Part shown: positions 10,072 to 23,100 of the stretch, in pieces | Position numbering within the stretch: the stretch's first letter is position 1 | Layout: each line of letters opens with the position of its first letter | Assembly (NCBI GenBank): GCA_040383485.1 | Contig: JBEIDK010000002.1 | Location: 1 to 64,000, forward strand | Length of the DNA stretch: 64,000 nucleotides | Reading direction: 5' to 3' | Source: JBEIDK01 sp040383485 | Lineage (GTDB): Bacteria; Bacteroidota; Bacteroidia; UBA4408 | The notes under the pieces: generated by a model | What the model saw: the letters and a program-made list of their open reading frames with translations, nothing else | Told to the model about the DNA's origin: nothing | Database searches by the model: none | Position numbers and translations under genes: made by a program

Positions 10072-11100
10072 TTAATTCATATCATAAAATCTACTATTAT
10101 CGCCTCTTCTATTTTTCTTAAATGGATTAAAATCAAATGTAATATATAATTCAAATGTATTATAAGTTGCTCCAGCAATTTTACTACCTCCCATTTCAAC
10201 AGAATAATTAGCTCCAACTTCAATTTCTTCAATAAATATTGATAGTGATGCACCAAATTGAGCAACAGAAAAACCATCGAAATTATTAAAGTGCTGATTT
10301 AGTCCAAATCCAATATTTCCTAAGATAGCTTCTTGATATAAGTCAATTCTAGATTTAGAACCTTGTTTGGAGAAAGTATTGTAGAAATACAAATAGGAAT
10401 AATAAGGTAAAAAACCTTGATTATATTTATTGATATCAAATTGAATTCCAGTTTGTAAAGAAATAAATAAATCTTTAAAATTTGAAGCCTCACTATTAAA
10501 TGATGTTTCGGGTCTATTAATATGTCTAACATTTGCTCCAAGTAAAATATCAGAATTATCAGCAAAAAAATCACTTGTATTATAAAAACTAACCCCAGCA
10601 CCTACATCAAAATAATTTACATTATTGTTGATATTTATAGGATCATTTGAAATTCCTACTATTGATCCCGTGAAAGCATTAATTTGGTCTTCAAAAACTA
10701 AAGAATTAAAATCTAGATTTGTACTTCCAAAGCCAACAGATACTGATGGATTAAAAATCCATTCTTCATTAAGTTGGGTTTTATAAATGTAATGTAGATT
10801 CGCAGAATTTGATGTATAACCTAACGAACTAATTTGCATTGAATTGACATCAACTGCTAGTGAAAAATCATGGTTGTCAAAATAATGATTGGCAAAAGCA
10901 AATCTATTATCCATTTTACTATTTTGATTAAAACCTTCTGAACTATAAATTATACCTGCTTTTGAAGAATCTCCAAACCCATAGAAACTAGGATTTGTTG
11001 ATCCTGGTATCATATTTTGATTTTTATATATATAATCTTGACTAAATGCTATAGTCGAAAATAATAGTATTAAAAGTAAAAAGCTGTTGTTCTTTTTCAT
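10072..11100 (-). CDS. Type IX secretion PorP/SprF family outer-membrane protein
   Basis: A 342-residue protein with a clear signal peptide (MKKNNSFLLLILLFSTIAFS, cleavage probably before Gln/Asp at 20-22) and alternating hydrophobic segments of an outer-membrane barrel. The early MIPGSTNPSFYGFGDSSKAG region, where PorP/SprF proteins usually have N-P-A/S-x-x-G, is recognisable. Members are encoded next to large type IX-secreted proteins carrying type B sorting domains and are needed for their export or anchoring (known for SprF with SprB). Here it lies 6 nt downstream of the giant adhesin gene on the same strand, so the two almost certainly form one operon. Confidence 0.88.
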   Translation of the reverse strand: MKKNNSFLLLILLFSTIAFSQDYIYKNQNMIPGSTNPSFYGFGDSSKAGIIYSSEGFNQNSKMDNRFAFANHYFDNHDFSLAVDVNSMQISSLGYTSNSANLHYIYKTQLNEEWIFNPSVSVGFGSTNLDFNSLVFEDQINAFTGSIVGISNDPININNNVNYFDVGAGVSFYNTSDFFADNSDILLGANVRHINRPETSFNSEASNFKDLFISLQTGIQFDINKYNQGFLPYYSYLYFYNTFSKQGSKSRIDLYQEAILGNIGFGLNQHFNNFDGFSVAQFGASLSIFIEEIEVGANYSVEMGGSKIAGATYNTFELYITFDFNPFKKNRRGDNSRFYDMN

Positions 11101-11106
11101 ATTTAA

Positions 11107-14100
11107 TTATTTTACAAGTAGGAATCTACCTTCTTTCTCAATTTTAACATCATTAATAGCAGTGGCTATAATGTAATATCTATAATTATTATTCATTGGT
11201 TCGCTTTGACCTTTTTCAATTCCATTCCAACCCCAATCTGGTCCTAGTAATGCAACTTCAGATTCGATTTCATAGACTAAGTTACCCCAATTATCATAAA
11301 TTTGCATTGCGACATCCTTAATACCAAGTAATGAAGGTCTGAAATAATCATTTATACCATCATTATTTGGAGTAAATATAGTTGGCAGCATCATTGTTGC
11401 TCCACTTCCAATAACTATTGTTTTACTTATCTTTCTTGAACAACCAAATCTATTATAAACAGTTAAAGTGATTTCATAAATTCCGTTAGTTGTATAGGTA
11501 TGGAATACGGTTTCAAAATTTTCGCCATTTGAATCTGGTAATAAATCCTCAGGGTTATAAAACACTTTGAATGGTGTGTTATCTCCAAAATCCCATACAA
11601 TATAATCATATTCGGCTGGAATAGCACTCATATCTACTAAGTGAGTTAATTGTATACTTTCATTCACAGAATAATAGCCATAATTTTCAAAATCATTTGA
11701 TGTAAATTCAAAATCTGGTGTAATAATTGCAGTAGACACTCGAATTTCTCGCCAACAATTTTGACTATTTCTAACTTTTACAATTCCAAATGGTGTAGTT
11801 GGGTTGTTAATTGATAATTCATACATATTATTACCTAAATCAACAAAAGGCACTAAAACATCATTATAATAGAATGTTAAGTTTGGATCGAGACTATTTA
11901 CATTAATTCTAATTTTACCAGGATTATCTTCACATAAATCATCATCCATAGTGATATTTTCAATCGATAATGCGCTATAATCATAAATGGTAAATAAGTA
12001 AGGTATCGTCGAACAACCATTACTGTCTTCAACTGTTAAGTAATATACCCCAGCTCTTAAATTACAAATATTAAAATAGTTATTGTTAGCTGGTGGAGGT
12101 AATGTTACTAAAGTTTGTAATGATGGATCTAAATACTGTAAAGTAAAATCGGTGTAAATGCCACTACCACCAGTAATATTGAAGTTGGCGCATCCTAATA
12201 CCCCATTACAACTTACATTAGTCGAAGATTGTAACGAAATAATTATTGGCTGAGCTGGTAAAACCGTGTAACTTACTGTTGGTATTGGGCATCCTATTGC
12301 ATCGGTTCCAGTTAGCGTGTAAGTTCCTGCCACTAGTCCAGTAATTGTAGTTTGATTTTGTTGGAAACCATTTGGTCCTGTCCAACGAATAGCATACAGC
12401 CCATTAACTGATACTCCACCCACAATGGTTACCGAAATAGCACCATCATTCACATTACTACAAGAAACATTTGTTATAACTTCATTTGTAATTGAGATAG
12501 GAGTTGAAACTCTTATTACACCTGCTTTAACAATTGAACAAGGTTCAGATGTTACTGTATAATTATATACTCCAGAAACTAACGGCGTACCAGAAATAAT
12601 TAATTGTCCTGTAGTTGCAGAAAATACTGCCGTTACTCCGGGAGGTAATCCACTAGACACAATATTTGTTGCCCCAATTACATTATAGGTAATAGGTTGA
12701 ATAGGAGTGTTAAAACTTGGTTGGCATAGCGTTTGATTATCAGTGCCAGCTGCTGATGTTAATACTATTCCTACTGCTGTATTTACATTAGAAATAGTAA
12801 CAAAAATTGTTTTAGGACAACCAGTTGTAGTGATAGGGAAATTAAATACTCCATTTACTAATGGATTACCTTGAATAGTGTACACACCAGTTCCAGCATT
12901 AAAATTCAACGTTAATCCGTTTGGAAGCGTAGGGGTAATAATTCCCGTCGCTCCACCGCCTATTGTAAAGCTAATTGGAATAATTGCTGAACTTTGGCAA
13001 ACCGATTGATTTATACTTCCTGAACCAGTAGTTAGTGTAATTGAGGCTTCAGGTCTAATATCAAAAGTAATGCTGTAAATTGCTGATGGACCACAAGTGC
13101 CTTGAGTAGTTATGGTGTAATTTTGTGCTAAACTTGTAGGACTTGTTGGTGTACCCGAAACGGTTAAAATACCATTTACAATGTTATAAGTAATTCCTGC
13201 TGGTAAAGTTGGGGTAACAGTAATTGTATTCACTCCACCAGATACTAAGAAATTTATAGGATCAATAGGTGTATTTTGACATGCTACTTGATTGGTATTT
13301 CCAGATAGATATGCTATCGACTGTAAAGGATTCACAGTAATTATTCCTGTAAGTGTATTTCCACATGCTGTTGTAGATGATATACTATATGGGAACGTAC
13401 CACTTTGTGTTGGCGTACCAGAAATAATTCCTGTTGTTGGATTAAATGTAACACCATTTGGTAAACCTGTTACTACCATTGTTGCACTAGCCGGAGAAAT
13501 ACTATATTGAATAGGTAATGCAAATGAACTTCCTAAACAAACTGTTGTATTTGGATTTCCAGAAACCAAAGTAATTGTAGCGCTTGGATTAATAGCTATA
13601 TTTCCTGAAGCACTAGATTGACCACAAATTCCAAATGATTCTACTGTATAGGTGAATGAACCAATAGTATTAGAAGCTCCAGAAATTGTGATTACATTAT
13701 TAACTATTGACCATGTAATTCCAGGTGGTTGAGAAGGACTAAATCTAACAATACCTCCAGTTGCACCACCACCTAGGTTATAAATGATAGGTTGAATATT
13801 CACATTATTACAAACCGATTGATTTATAGTCGCTGGCACCAATGCTATGATACTATCATTTGAATTCACAGTAATTGTTCCGCTAAACGTTGAATTACAA
13901 CCGTTTGTTGAACCTGATGTATTCACTATATAGTTATAAACTCCTGTAACTAATGGTGTTCCAGAAATTGTAAAGGTGCCTGAAACATAACTTCCACTTA
14001 ATCCAGCTGGTAAATTTGTAACAAATGCATTAGTTGAAGCCCCTCCAATGGTAAATACAATTGGTGTTATTGGAGTGTTTTGGCAAACAGTTTGTGATAC

Positions 14101-17100
14101 CAAAGCTTGGTTAGTTGGTACTATTGTACCTACTTGTTGAACTGTTATAAAGGCTGTATTAGGTAGCGAAATATTTGTAGTGTTACACAATGCAGCACTT
14201 GAATCTTGAACAGATAAAAGAGTAATGGTATGATTGCCAGAAACAGTTGTTGGAAATGAAATAGTTGAACTGTTACTTGTACCTAAAGTAGTTATTGTTT
14301 GTATTGGCCCAGCACTACTATTACTCATTACTTGATAAGTAAAGGTATAAGGTGCTGTTCCATTTGAAGCTGTAAATGTTATTTGTGGTTGCGCTCCATT
14401 TTGACAAACAATAAAACTATTTTGACCCGTAATTGTTGCAGTAGGTGATGCGTTAATATTCACCACAACTGGACTTATTGTTGAACATCCAAAAGAGTTA
14501 GTTCCTTTAATATAATACGTACCAGAAATAGAAACTGTACTTGGATTTACTAATGCAATTGTTGCCGCACTATTATTCCAATATGTATAACTTAAACCAG
14601 GTGTAGAACCAGCAGTTGTTGCAGTAATATCAACGGTTGCTGGAAGACAAGCTGGTGCTGGATTGGTTATGGTTACTATTGGTACTGTATTCACAGTAAT
14701 CGTTCCAGTAGCAAATACAGTATTACAGCCACCTGTTAAAGGAATACTGTAATTAAATATACCTGCAGCTGTTGGAGTACCACTTATCGTAATTATATTT
14801 CCTGCCCATGCCGCTGTTACTCCTGAAGGTAAGCCAGAAACTGCACCTATTCCAGTAGCACCTGTTGTGTTATGTGTAATTGGCGTTAAAGGCGAATTGA
14901 TACATACTGTTTGATTACTTGCAGTTGAAGTTACAGTATTGTTAGGATTCACAATAATGCTTCCTGTTGCATTTACTGTACCACAACCTCCTGTTAAAGG
15001 AATACTATAATTAAATGTACCTGATGCCGTTGGAGCACCACTTATCGTTATTGTATTTGAAGCCCAAGAAGAAGTAATACCAGTAGGTAAACCTGTTGCT
15101 GTACCAATTCCAGTTGCACCTGTTGTGTTATGGGTAATTGGTGTTAAAGGCGTATTGATACACAATGTAGGTGTAGAAAGGGCAGGAGTTACTGTATGAC
15201 TTGGAATTACAGTAATTGTTCCTGTAGCAGCACTTCCACATCCTCCAGTTAAAGGGATGTTGTAATTAAAAGTACCTGACTCTGTTGGAACACCGCTAAT
15301 AGTAATGGTATTGGCTAACCAAGAAGCAGTAACACCTAAAGGTAAACCTGTTGCTGTACCAATACCGGTTGCGCCAGTAGTGGTATGTGTAATTGCTGTT
15401 AAAGGCGAATTAATACATAATGTTTGCGGTCCAGATGAAGGAGTTACTGTATTACTAGGATTAACAACAATACTTCCAGTAGCAAATAAAGTATTACAAC
15501 CTCCGGTTAAAGGAATGGTATAATTAAATATTCCAGATACTGTTGGAGCACCACTAATTGTAATGGTATTGCTTAACCAAGAAGCAGTTACACCAGTAGG
15601 TAATCCTGTTGCTGTTCCTATACCTGTTGCGCCAGTAGTTGTATGTGTAATTGGCGTTAAAATTGTATTAACACATAATATTTCCGAACTAGAAGCCGAT
15701 GAAACCGTATTGTTTGGATTCACAATAATAGTACCCGTAGCATTAATAGTACTACATCCTCCTAATAATGGGATGCTATAATTAAATGTTCCTATTGCAG
15801 TAGGCGCACCAGTTATGGTAATAGTATTAGCTGACCAAGAAGCTGTTACGCCAGTAGGTAAACCTGTAGCTAATCCAATACCAGTAGCACCTGTTGTAGT
15901 ATAAGTAATAGGCGTTAAAGCAGTATTAATACATAAAGTTTGTGGTAAAGGAATTATAGTTACCGTATTGTTTGGATTTACAGTAATCGTTCCAGTAGCA
16001 AAAACTGAATTACAACCCCCAGTTAGTGGTATGCTATAATTGAATACACCTGCAGCTGTTGGAGTACCACTTATCGTGATTATATTTCCAGCCCAAGTTG
16101 CTGTTAGCCCTGAAGGTAAGCCCGAAACTGCACCAATTCCAGTAGCACCAGTTGTGTTATGAGTAATAGGCGTTAAAGGTGAATTGATACATACTGTTTG
16201 ATTACTTGCAGTTGAAGTAACCGTATTGTCAGGATTTACAATAATGCTTCCTGTTGCATTTACTGTACCACAACCACCAGTTAATGGTATGGTATAATTA
16301 AACGTTCCAGAAACGGTAGGAGCGCCGCTTATGGTAATGGTATTTGAAGCCCAAGAAGCAGTTACACCAGTAGGTAAACCTATTGCAGTTCCAATACCCG
16401 TTGCGCCAGTTGTAGTATGAATAATAGGTGTTAAAGGCGTATTGATACACAATGTAGGTGTAGAAAGGGCAGGAGTTACTGTATTACTTGGAATCACAGT
16501 AATTGTTCCTGTAGCAGCACCTCCACATCCTCCAGTTAAAGGGATGTTGTAATTAAAAGTACCTGACTCTGTTGGAACACCGCTAATAGCAATGGTATTG
16601 GCTAACCAAGAAGCAGTAACACCTAAAGGTAAACCAGTTGCTGTTCCAATACCAGTTGCGCCAGTAGTGGTATGTGTAATTGCTGTTAAAGGCGAATTAA
16701 TACATAATGTTTGCGGTCCAGATGAAGGAGTTACAGTATTGCTAGGATTAACAATAATGGTTCCTGTAGCAAACAATGTATTACAACCTCCAATTAACGG
16801 AATAGAATAATTAAATGTACCTGAAACTGTTGGTGTACCATTGATGGTAATGGTATTAGCTAACCAAGAAGCAGTTACGCCAGTAGGTAAACCTGTTGCT
16901 ATTCCAATACCTGTTGCTCCTGTTGTAGTATGCGTAATTTGAGTTAATGCCGAATTTATACATAGTATTGGTGTACTAGAAGCCGATGAAACCGTATTGT
17001 TTGGATTCACAACTACCTGAACTGTTATTTGTGTTGCATTCGAACATCCATTTATAGTTGCAGGAAGCGTAAGTAAATAGGTAACAGTTATTGGTGAATT

Positions 17101-20100
17101 AGTAGTATTTGTTAGAACTTCATTAATACTTCCTGTTCCATTATTAGCTGCTTCAAGAATTCCTGAAATAGCATTTCTTTGCCATAATATTGCACCAGTA
17201 GTAGATGAAGAAGGTATATAATTAAATGTACTTCCTGTACAAATAGCATTTGGAGTTGGATTTGATGTTAGACTAGGAGCAGGATGTAAAGTAAAACTAA
17301 TAAATTGAGAATTAGTACAGCCTTGTGGCGTTGTAATTGTAATTTGATATGAAACAATTAGATCACTGTTTGTAGAATTAATTAATGTTTCAGAAATACT
17401 TCCAGTTCCAGAAGCAGCCACATTTGAAATTCCAGGTTGAACTGCACGAGTCCAAGAGAAAGTACTTCCAATAGTTGCAGTTGTAGGGATGTAATTAAAT
17501 ACGGTTCCACTACATAGTGCAGCTGGATTTAATGTACTTGAAAGTACCGGTTTTGGGTTAATGGTTATTGGGAATGCAGAAGATGATGAACCAAGTCCGC
17601 AAGAATTACTTCCTGCAACACTTAAATTTCCTGATGTTTCATTTACTCCAATAGCTATTGTAATAGTATTTGTTGATGTAATTACTGTGCTTCCATTTGG
17701 CAACGTCCAAACATATGTTGTTGCATTTGGAATAGGTGAAGCGGTATAAATTAAATTAGTTGCCCCAGCACATACTGTTTGAGGTCCAGTTATTGAAACT
17801 CCAGTTGGCAGGGTATTTACCGTTATTGGAGTGTTAGCAATGGTGCTTCCACAACCATTATTTCCTGTTACCGAAACATTTCCAGAGTTAGCACCAAAAA
17901 GTACACTGATTGCATTTGTTCCCTGTCCAGATAGAATTGTTGCACCTGTTGGAACACTCCAAGTATAGGTTTGTATTGATGTATTTACAGGAATAGTATA
18001 GGTAGCTGTAGTACCTTGACAAACAGTTGCTGGTGCGTTTGAGGTTATTGTACCTAAACTTGGTACAGCACAGTTTATGGTAAGATTTATGTTATCTGAA
18101 ACCGAACTTGTGCTACATGCACCAATACCATTAGCAGTTAAAGTTAATGTTTCTGTATTACAAACTGTACTAAAAGATTGGTATGTTACAGGTGTTCCAG
18201 TATTAAATACTCCAACACCTGATGATGTCCAACTTTGGCTACTAGCATTAGTTACCGTTGTACCCGTTATTGCAAAAGGTACTATTGGTTGTCCTGGCAC
18301 ATAACATACTGCACCATTGGAACCTGCTTCAACACTAGGTAGCGGTTGAATTGTAATTATTAAATCATCGTAAACCGCTGTAGCTTGTGCACATCCTGGG
18401 ATTGGAGCAACATATAATCTAACAACCGTAGTTTGAACGGTATTTAAGCCTGATATTCCAGATATAAATGTAGGATTTAATGGATTTAATGGATTAGGTG
18501 AAATACTTCCAGGGCCGCTATAAATACTCCAGTTTAATGATTGGTAATTAGTTGCATTACCATTTAGACTGATTTGAGTCGTGTTCATACACATTTGAAC
18601 ATCTGTAGTAGATACCGTTGGTTTTTTAACTATTGTCAATTTCATTTGACTAGTTGCTGTCGGACAATTTGTTCCTCCAGTTGCAGTAATCGTTAAGTAT
18701 ACATGACCTAAATTAATATCATCTAAACTTGGCGTATATACTGGATTTAATATCGAATTACTACTGAAAGAACCAGAAATATAGGTAGGAATTGAAGTTC
18801 CATTGCTATTTTGAGAACTCGTCCAAGTGTATCCCACAGCATTGGTATGAGAAGCTTCTGCTAATGTAAAGGTGCTACCTTCACAAATAGTAGCATTTGA
18901 ACCTGCTGCAACTGTGATTTGAGGCGTTATTGTAACTTTAATTACATCGGTAACTAAAGAATTACATGATGTATTTGCCGCTCTTACCGTTAAATAAACA
19001 TACCCTAAATTAATGTCATCTTGACTCGGTGTATAGGTAGGGTTGATAATATTTATATTTGAGAATGACCCTCCTGTATATCCTGGGCTTGAAGTGCCAT
19101 TACTATTTTCAGAACTCAACCAAACAATAGAGTTGCTATTTGTTGTTGTTGCTGTATTTAAAGCTAAAGGTGTGTTTTGACATATGGTTACATCAGGTCC
19201 TGCGTTTACAGTAGGTTGAGGAGCAATTGTAACGGTTACAATTTGAGAAACCAAACCAGTACAAGGTGCTAAATTCGTTGCTTGTAGCGTAAAAGTAACT
19301 ACACCAGTTTCATTTAATCCAGGAGTGTATTCTGGATTAAGTGTATTTAATGTTGAGGGAACAATTGAACCCGTTCCATTTTCGGTCCACAAAAAAGTTG
19401 AATAATCTTCAACAGATGCAATATTGTTGATTCTAATAACTTGACCTTGACAGGCCGTAATGTTTGTACCTACATTAGGTACAAGATTAATTTTAGCCTT
19501 TGGTTGTAAATTTACTCTTATAGTTGTGGTTGCCGGTAAGCTACATCCTGATATAGGAGTTGCTGTTAATTGTAATAATACAAAACCATTAGCAATTTCA
19601 TTTACTGATGGAGTAAAAGTTGGTGTTTCTGAAGTAGCATTTGTCAAAGTTCCTGGTGTGCCAGAGACTCCGGTAATATTGGTCCATAATAAATTATTAC
19701 TATTAGAAACAGTAACCAAATCAGGCATGGTAAAAGTTTCACCACACATTGAAATTAGATTCGATGTCGTAGTAATTGCCGGATTTTGATTTATAGTGAT
19801 GGTCATCGAATCTGTTACAGCAACCTGTGGGCAATTTGCATTAGGTAATGCCGACATAGTTAAGGTAACACTGGAGGTGTCATTTGAACCAAATATGTAT
19901 ACAGGGTTAATTCCTCCATTAGAACCGGTGTAATCAAAAGTTCCATTTCCAGATGAAGTCCAAGAAATAGTATATCCAGAATTGTAGTTTGATACACTTG
20001 CACCATTTAATAATACAGAAGTGTTGTTTTCACAGGCAACTAAATCAATTCCAGCTGAAATTTTTGGTTTTGCATACAGTGTAAGTTGCATACTATCGGT

Positions 20101-23100
20101 TGCAGAACTACATCCATTTGTAGTTGTTGCGTTTAATGTAATAGTAATGACATTTACACCTGTTGAAGTATTAAAATCACTTACACTTGGAATGTATAAG
20201 GGCGCTAATGGATTAGCAGTAAGTTGTATAGTACCTCCACCAGTTGTAGTCCAAGAATAATTGGTAGCATTAGTAACAGTACCATTTAATTGGAATGAGC
20301 CTATTCCTTCGCATAATAATCCATCAACTCCAGCAGTTACAATTGGTCTTGGATTTATTTGAATAGTTAAGTTATCGGTTACTGTAACAGGACATATTCC
20401 TAATCCTGTAGCTGTTAAAGTAACTGTAACCGTTCCAGTTGCACCAGCAGTTGGCACAATGACTGGGTTTAGCGTTGTTTCAGTACCCGCTTGAATTGTT
20501 GCAGGGCCTGCCACGCTCCAAGAAAATAAATTTGAATGTTGAACACTTGCTCCAGTAATTGTATAAGTACCTGTTTGACAAATGGTTCCATTATTTCCTG
20601 CTTCTACTATTGGTTTTGGAATAATATTCAATTGAATATTTCCAACACTACTAGGACATACTCCATTTGCAGAAGCAGCAGTCAGGGATAATGTTACATT
20701 ACCAGTTTGACCTGTTGCAGGAGTATACGTTGTAGCGGTTGTATTATTTGGAGTAAATGTGCCTAAACCATTTGAAGCACTCCATTGAAGACTAGAATAA
20801 TTAGTTGCTGAAGCATCTGTATTTGTGATGGTTAAAGTAGAACCTTCACAAATTGTTTTAGAACTTGTTACTGTTACAAAAGGTTCTGGAACAATAGTGA
20901 TTGTTTTAACAGAAACTGCATCTTGAGCACATTCAGTATATCCTGTTGCAGTTAGTGTTAACGTTACTGTTCCTGTTTGTCCTGACGCTGGAATATAAGT
21001 AGGTGTTAATGTATTTATTGTAGTGACATCTAATGCACCTGGTCCAGTTGCTGTCCATGTGATTGTTGTGTAATTGCTTGCGGTTGCTTCTCCATTAGCT
21101 AAAGTATAATTGGATCCTTCGCAAATTGTAGCTGCGATACCTGCATTTGCAGTAGGATTTTTACGAATAGTAATTACTACACTATCAGTTTCAGGTGGGC
21201 ATGTTGTATTGCTTGTTGCTTCTAAAGTTAATGTAACTGTTCCGTTAAGTATATCGGCACTACTCGGTATATAGTTTGTCGTTAATGAATTTATATTACT
21301 AAATGTACCTGTTCCTGAAGTAGTCCAATTATAGCTAACAGAATTACTTGCTGAACCATTTAAACTTACAGTTTCATTTTCACAAATTGTTTGATTTAAA
21401 CCTGCATTGACTACTTGAGTTGGTGTTAAATTTAAAATAACAAAATCAGTAACAGTACCAGTACATGGTGCAATTGATTGAGATGTTACAGTCAATATAA
21501 TAGGTGTGCCTGCTGCAATTTCAGCTGCACTTGGGTTATATATTGGATTTAAAATAGAAGTATTACTAAAAGTCCCGCTATTTACTCCACTACTTGAGTT
21601 TGAAGTCCAAGTTATCGTTCCATTATTTTGACCAGTAACCCCAGTTATTTGGAAAGGTTCGCTAGAACAATTATTTCTATTTTCAACACCAGCATCAAGT
21701 ATCGGTCGTTTTTGAATAGTAACTGTTTTCGTTGCGGTTGCTACCGAACATACTGGGTCGCCAAAAGCAGTAAATAGAAGTGTAAAACCATTTATATCGT
21801 TACTTCCTGGTGTATAATGAGCTGTTTCAGCATTTTCATTGGTAAACGTTCCATTAGATGTTCCGCTAGTTGTCCACAATACGCTATTTTCATTTGTTGC
21901 AGTAGCTGTAGCAGTAAATACTGTTCCTTCACAAATAGTTTCATTTGGTGTTGTCGTTACAATTGGAGCAGGTTTAATGGTAATTACTATTTCCTCAAAG
22001 TCAGTCATAGCGCATAAAGCATCTGACTGAGCTGTTAAACGTAAGGTTATCGTATTCAATAATAAATCAGCTGCAGAAAAATTATAAGTAGTTACTAAAG
22101 CTGTATTGCTTGCAAAAGTACCGGTTCCAGTTGTGGTCCACAAATAGGTTGTATTTGTGGTTGTATTTGTAACCGTGGCAGCAATAGTAGTTGCATTTAA
22201 AGCATAGGAAGTTTGTGTATTACAAATAATATCCGTTGTGTTAGCAAAAGTTACAATTGGTTTTTTAATTACATCCAATGTAAATTGTTGTGTTGTTACT
22301 TCGGTACAAGGTGCATTACTGTTAACACTTACTTCAATGATAACGGTATTGCTTGAAGTATCTGGTGTAAATATTGGAGTAGCTGTATTTATCCCAGATA
22401 AAGTTCCAGAACCTGAAACGATTGCCCAACTTATAGTTGATGGATTATGATGGTTAAATATTGCATTTAGTTGTTTAGGCGTATTTTCACAAAAAGTGTA
22501 GTTTGTTTGTGTAGCATCTATAGTAGCTTTCTTAGTAATATTTACTCGTATAGTATTTACTATTGGTGTTGCACAAGGCGCAATTGGAGTTACAGTTAAA
22601 ACTAAATTCGCGAATCCAGCTGTTATATCAGCAGCCGATGGAGTATAAGTCGGCGTAAAAGTCGTACTTCCTGTTAATGAGCTTGGATTAGTTGTTGTCC
22701 ATTGAATTGAAGCTATTGAAGTTGGATTAGTTACCGTAATTTGACTTAATGGTACTTGATAGGTTTCCGTTTCACAAATTGTAACTTGTGATGGATTTAC
22801 AGTGATTACTGGATTTTTTGTAATCAAATGTTCCACAGTAGAACTAACTGATCCAGCACAAGGCGCTATTGCATCAGCTGATAACGTTAATAATACACGG
22901 CCGCTTGCAATTTCAAGAGGGCCAGGGGTATATTCAGTAATTGTATTTAATTCTGAAGCAGTAAATGTTCCGTCTCCACCATTATTATTCCAAGTTAAAT
23001 TAGTTACATTACTTGATAATGCATCGGTTGTTGTAATTACACTTCCTTCACAAATTGTTTGCGTAGCTCCTGCACTAACACTTGGTTTTTTCTGTATTGG

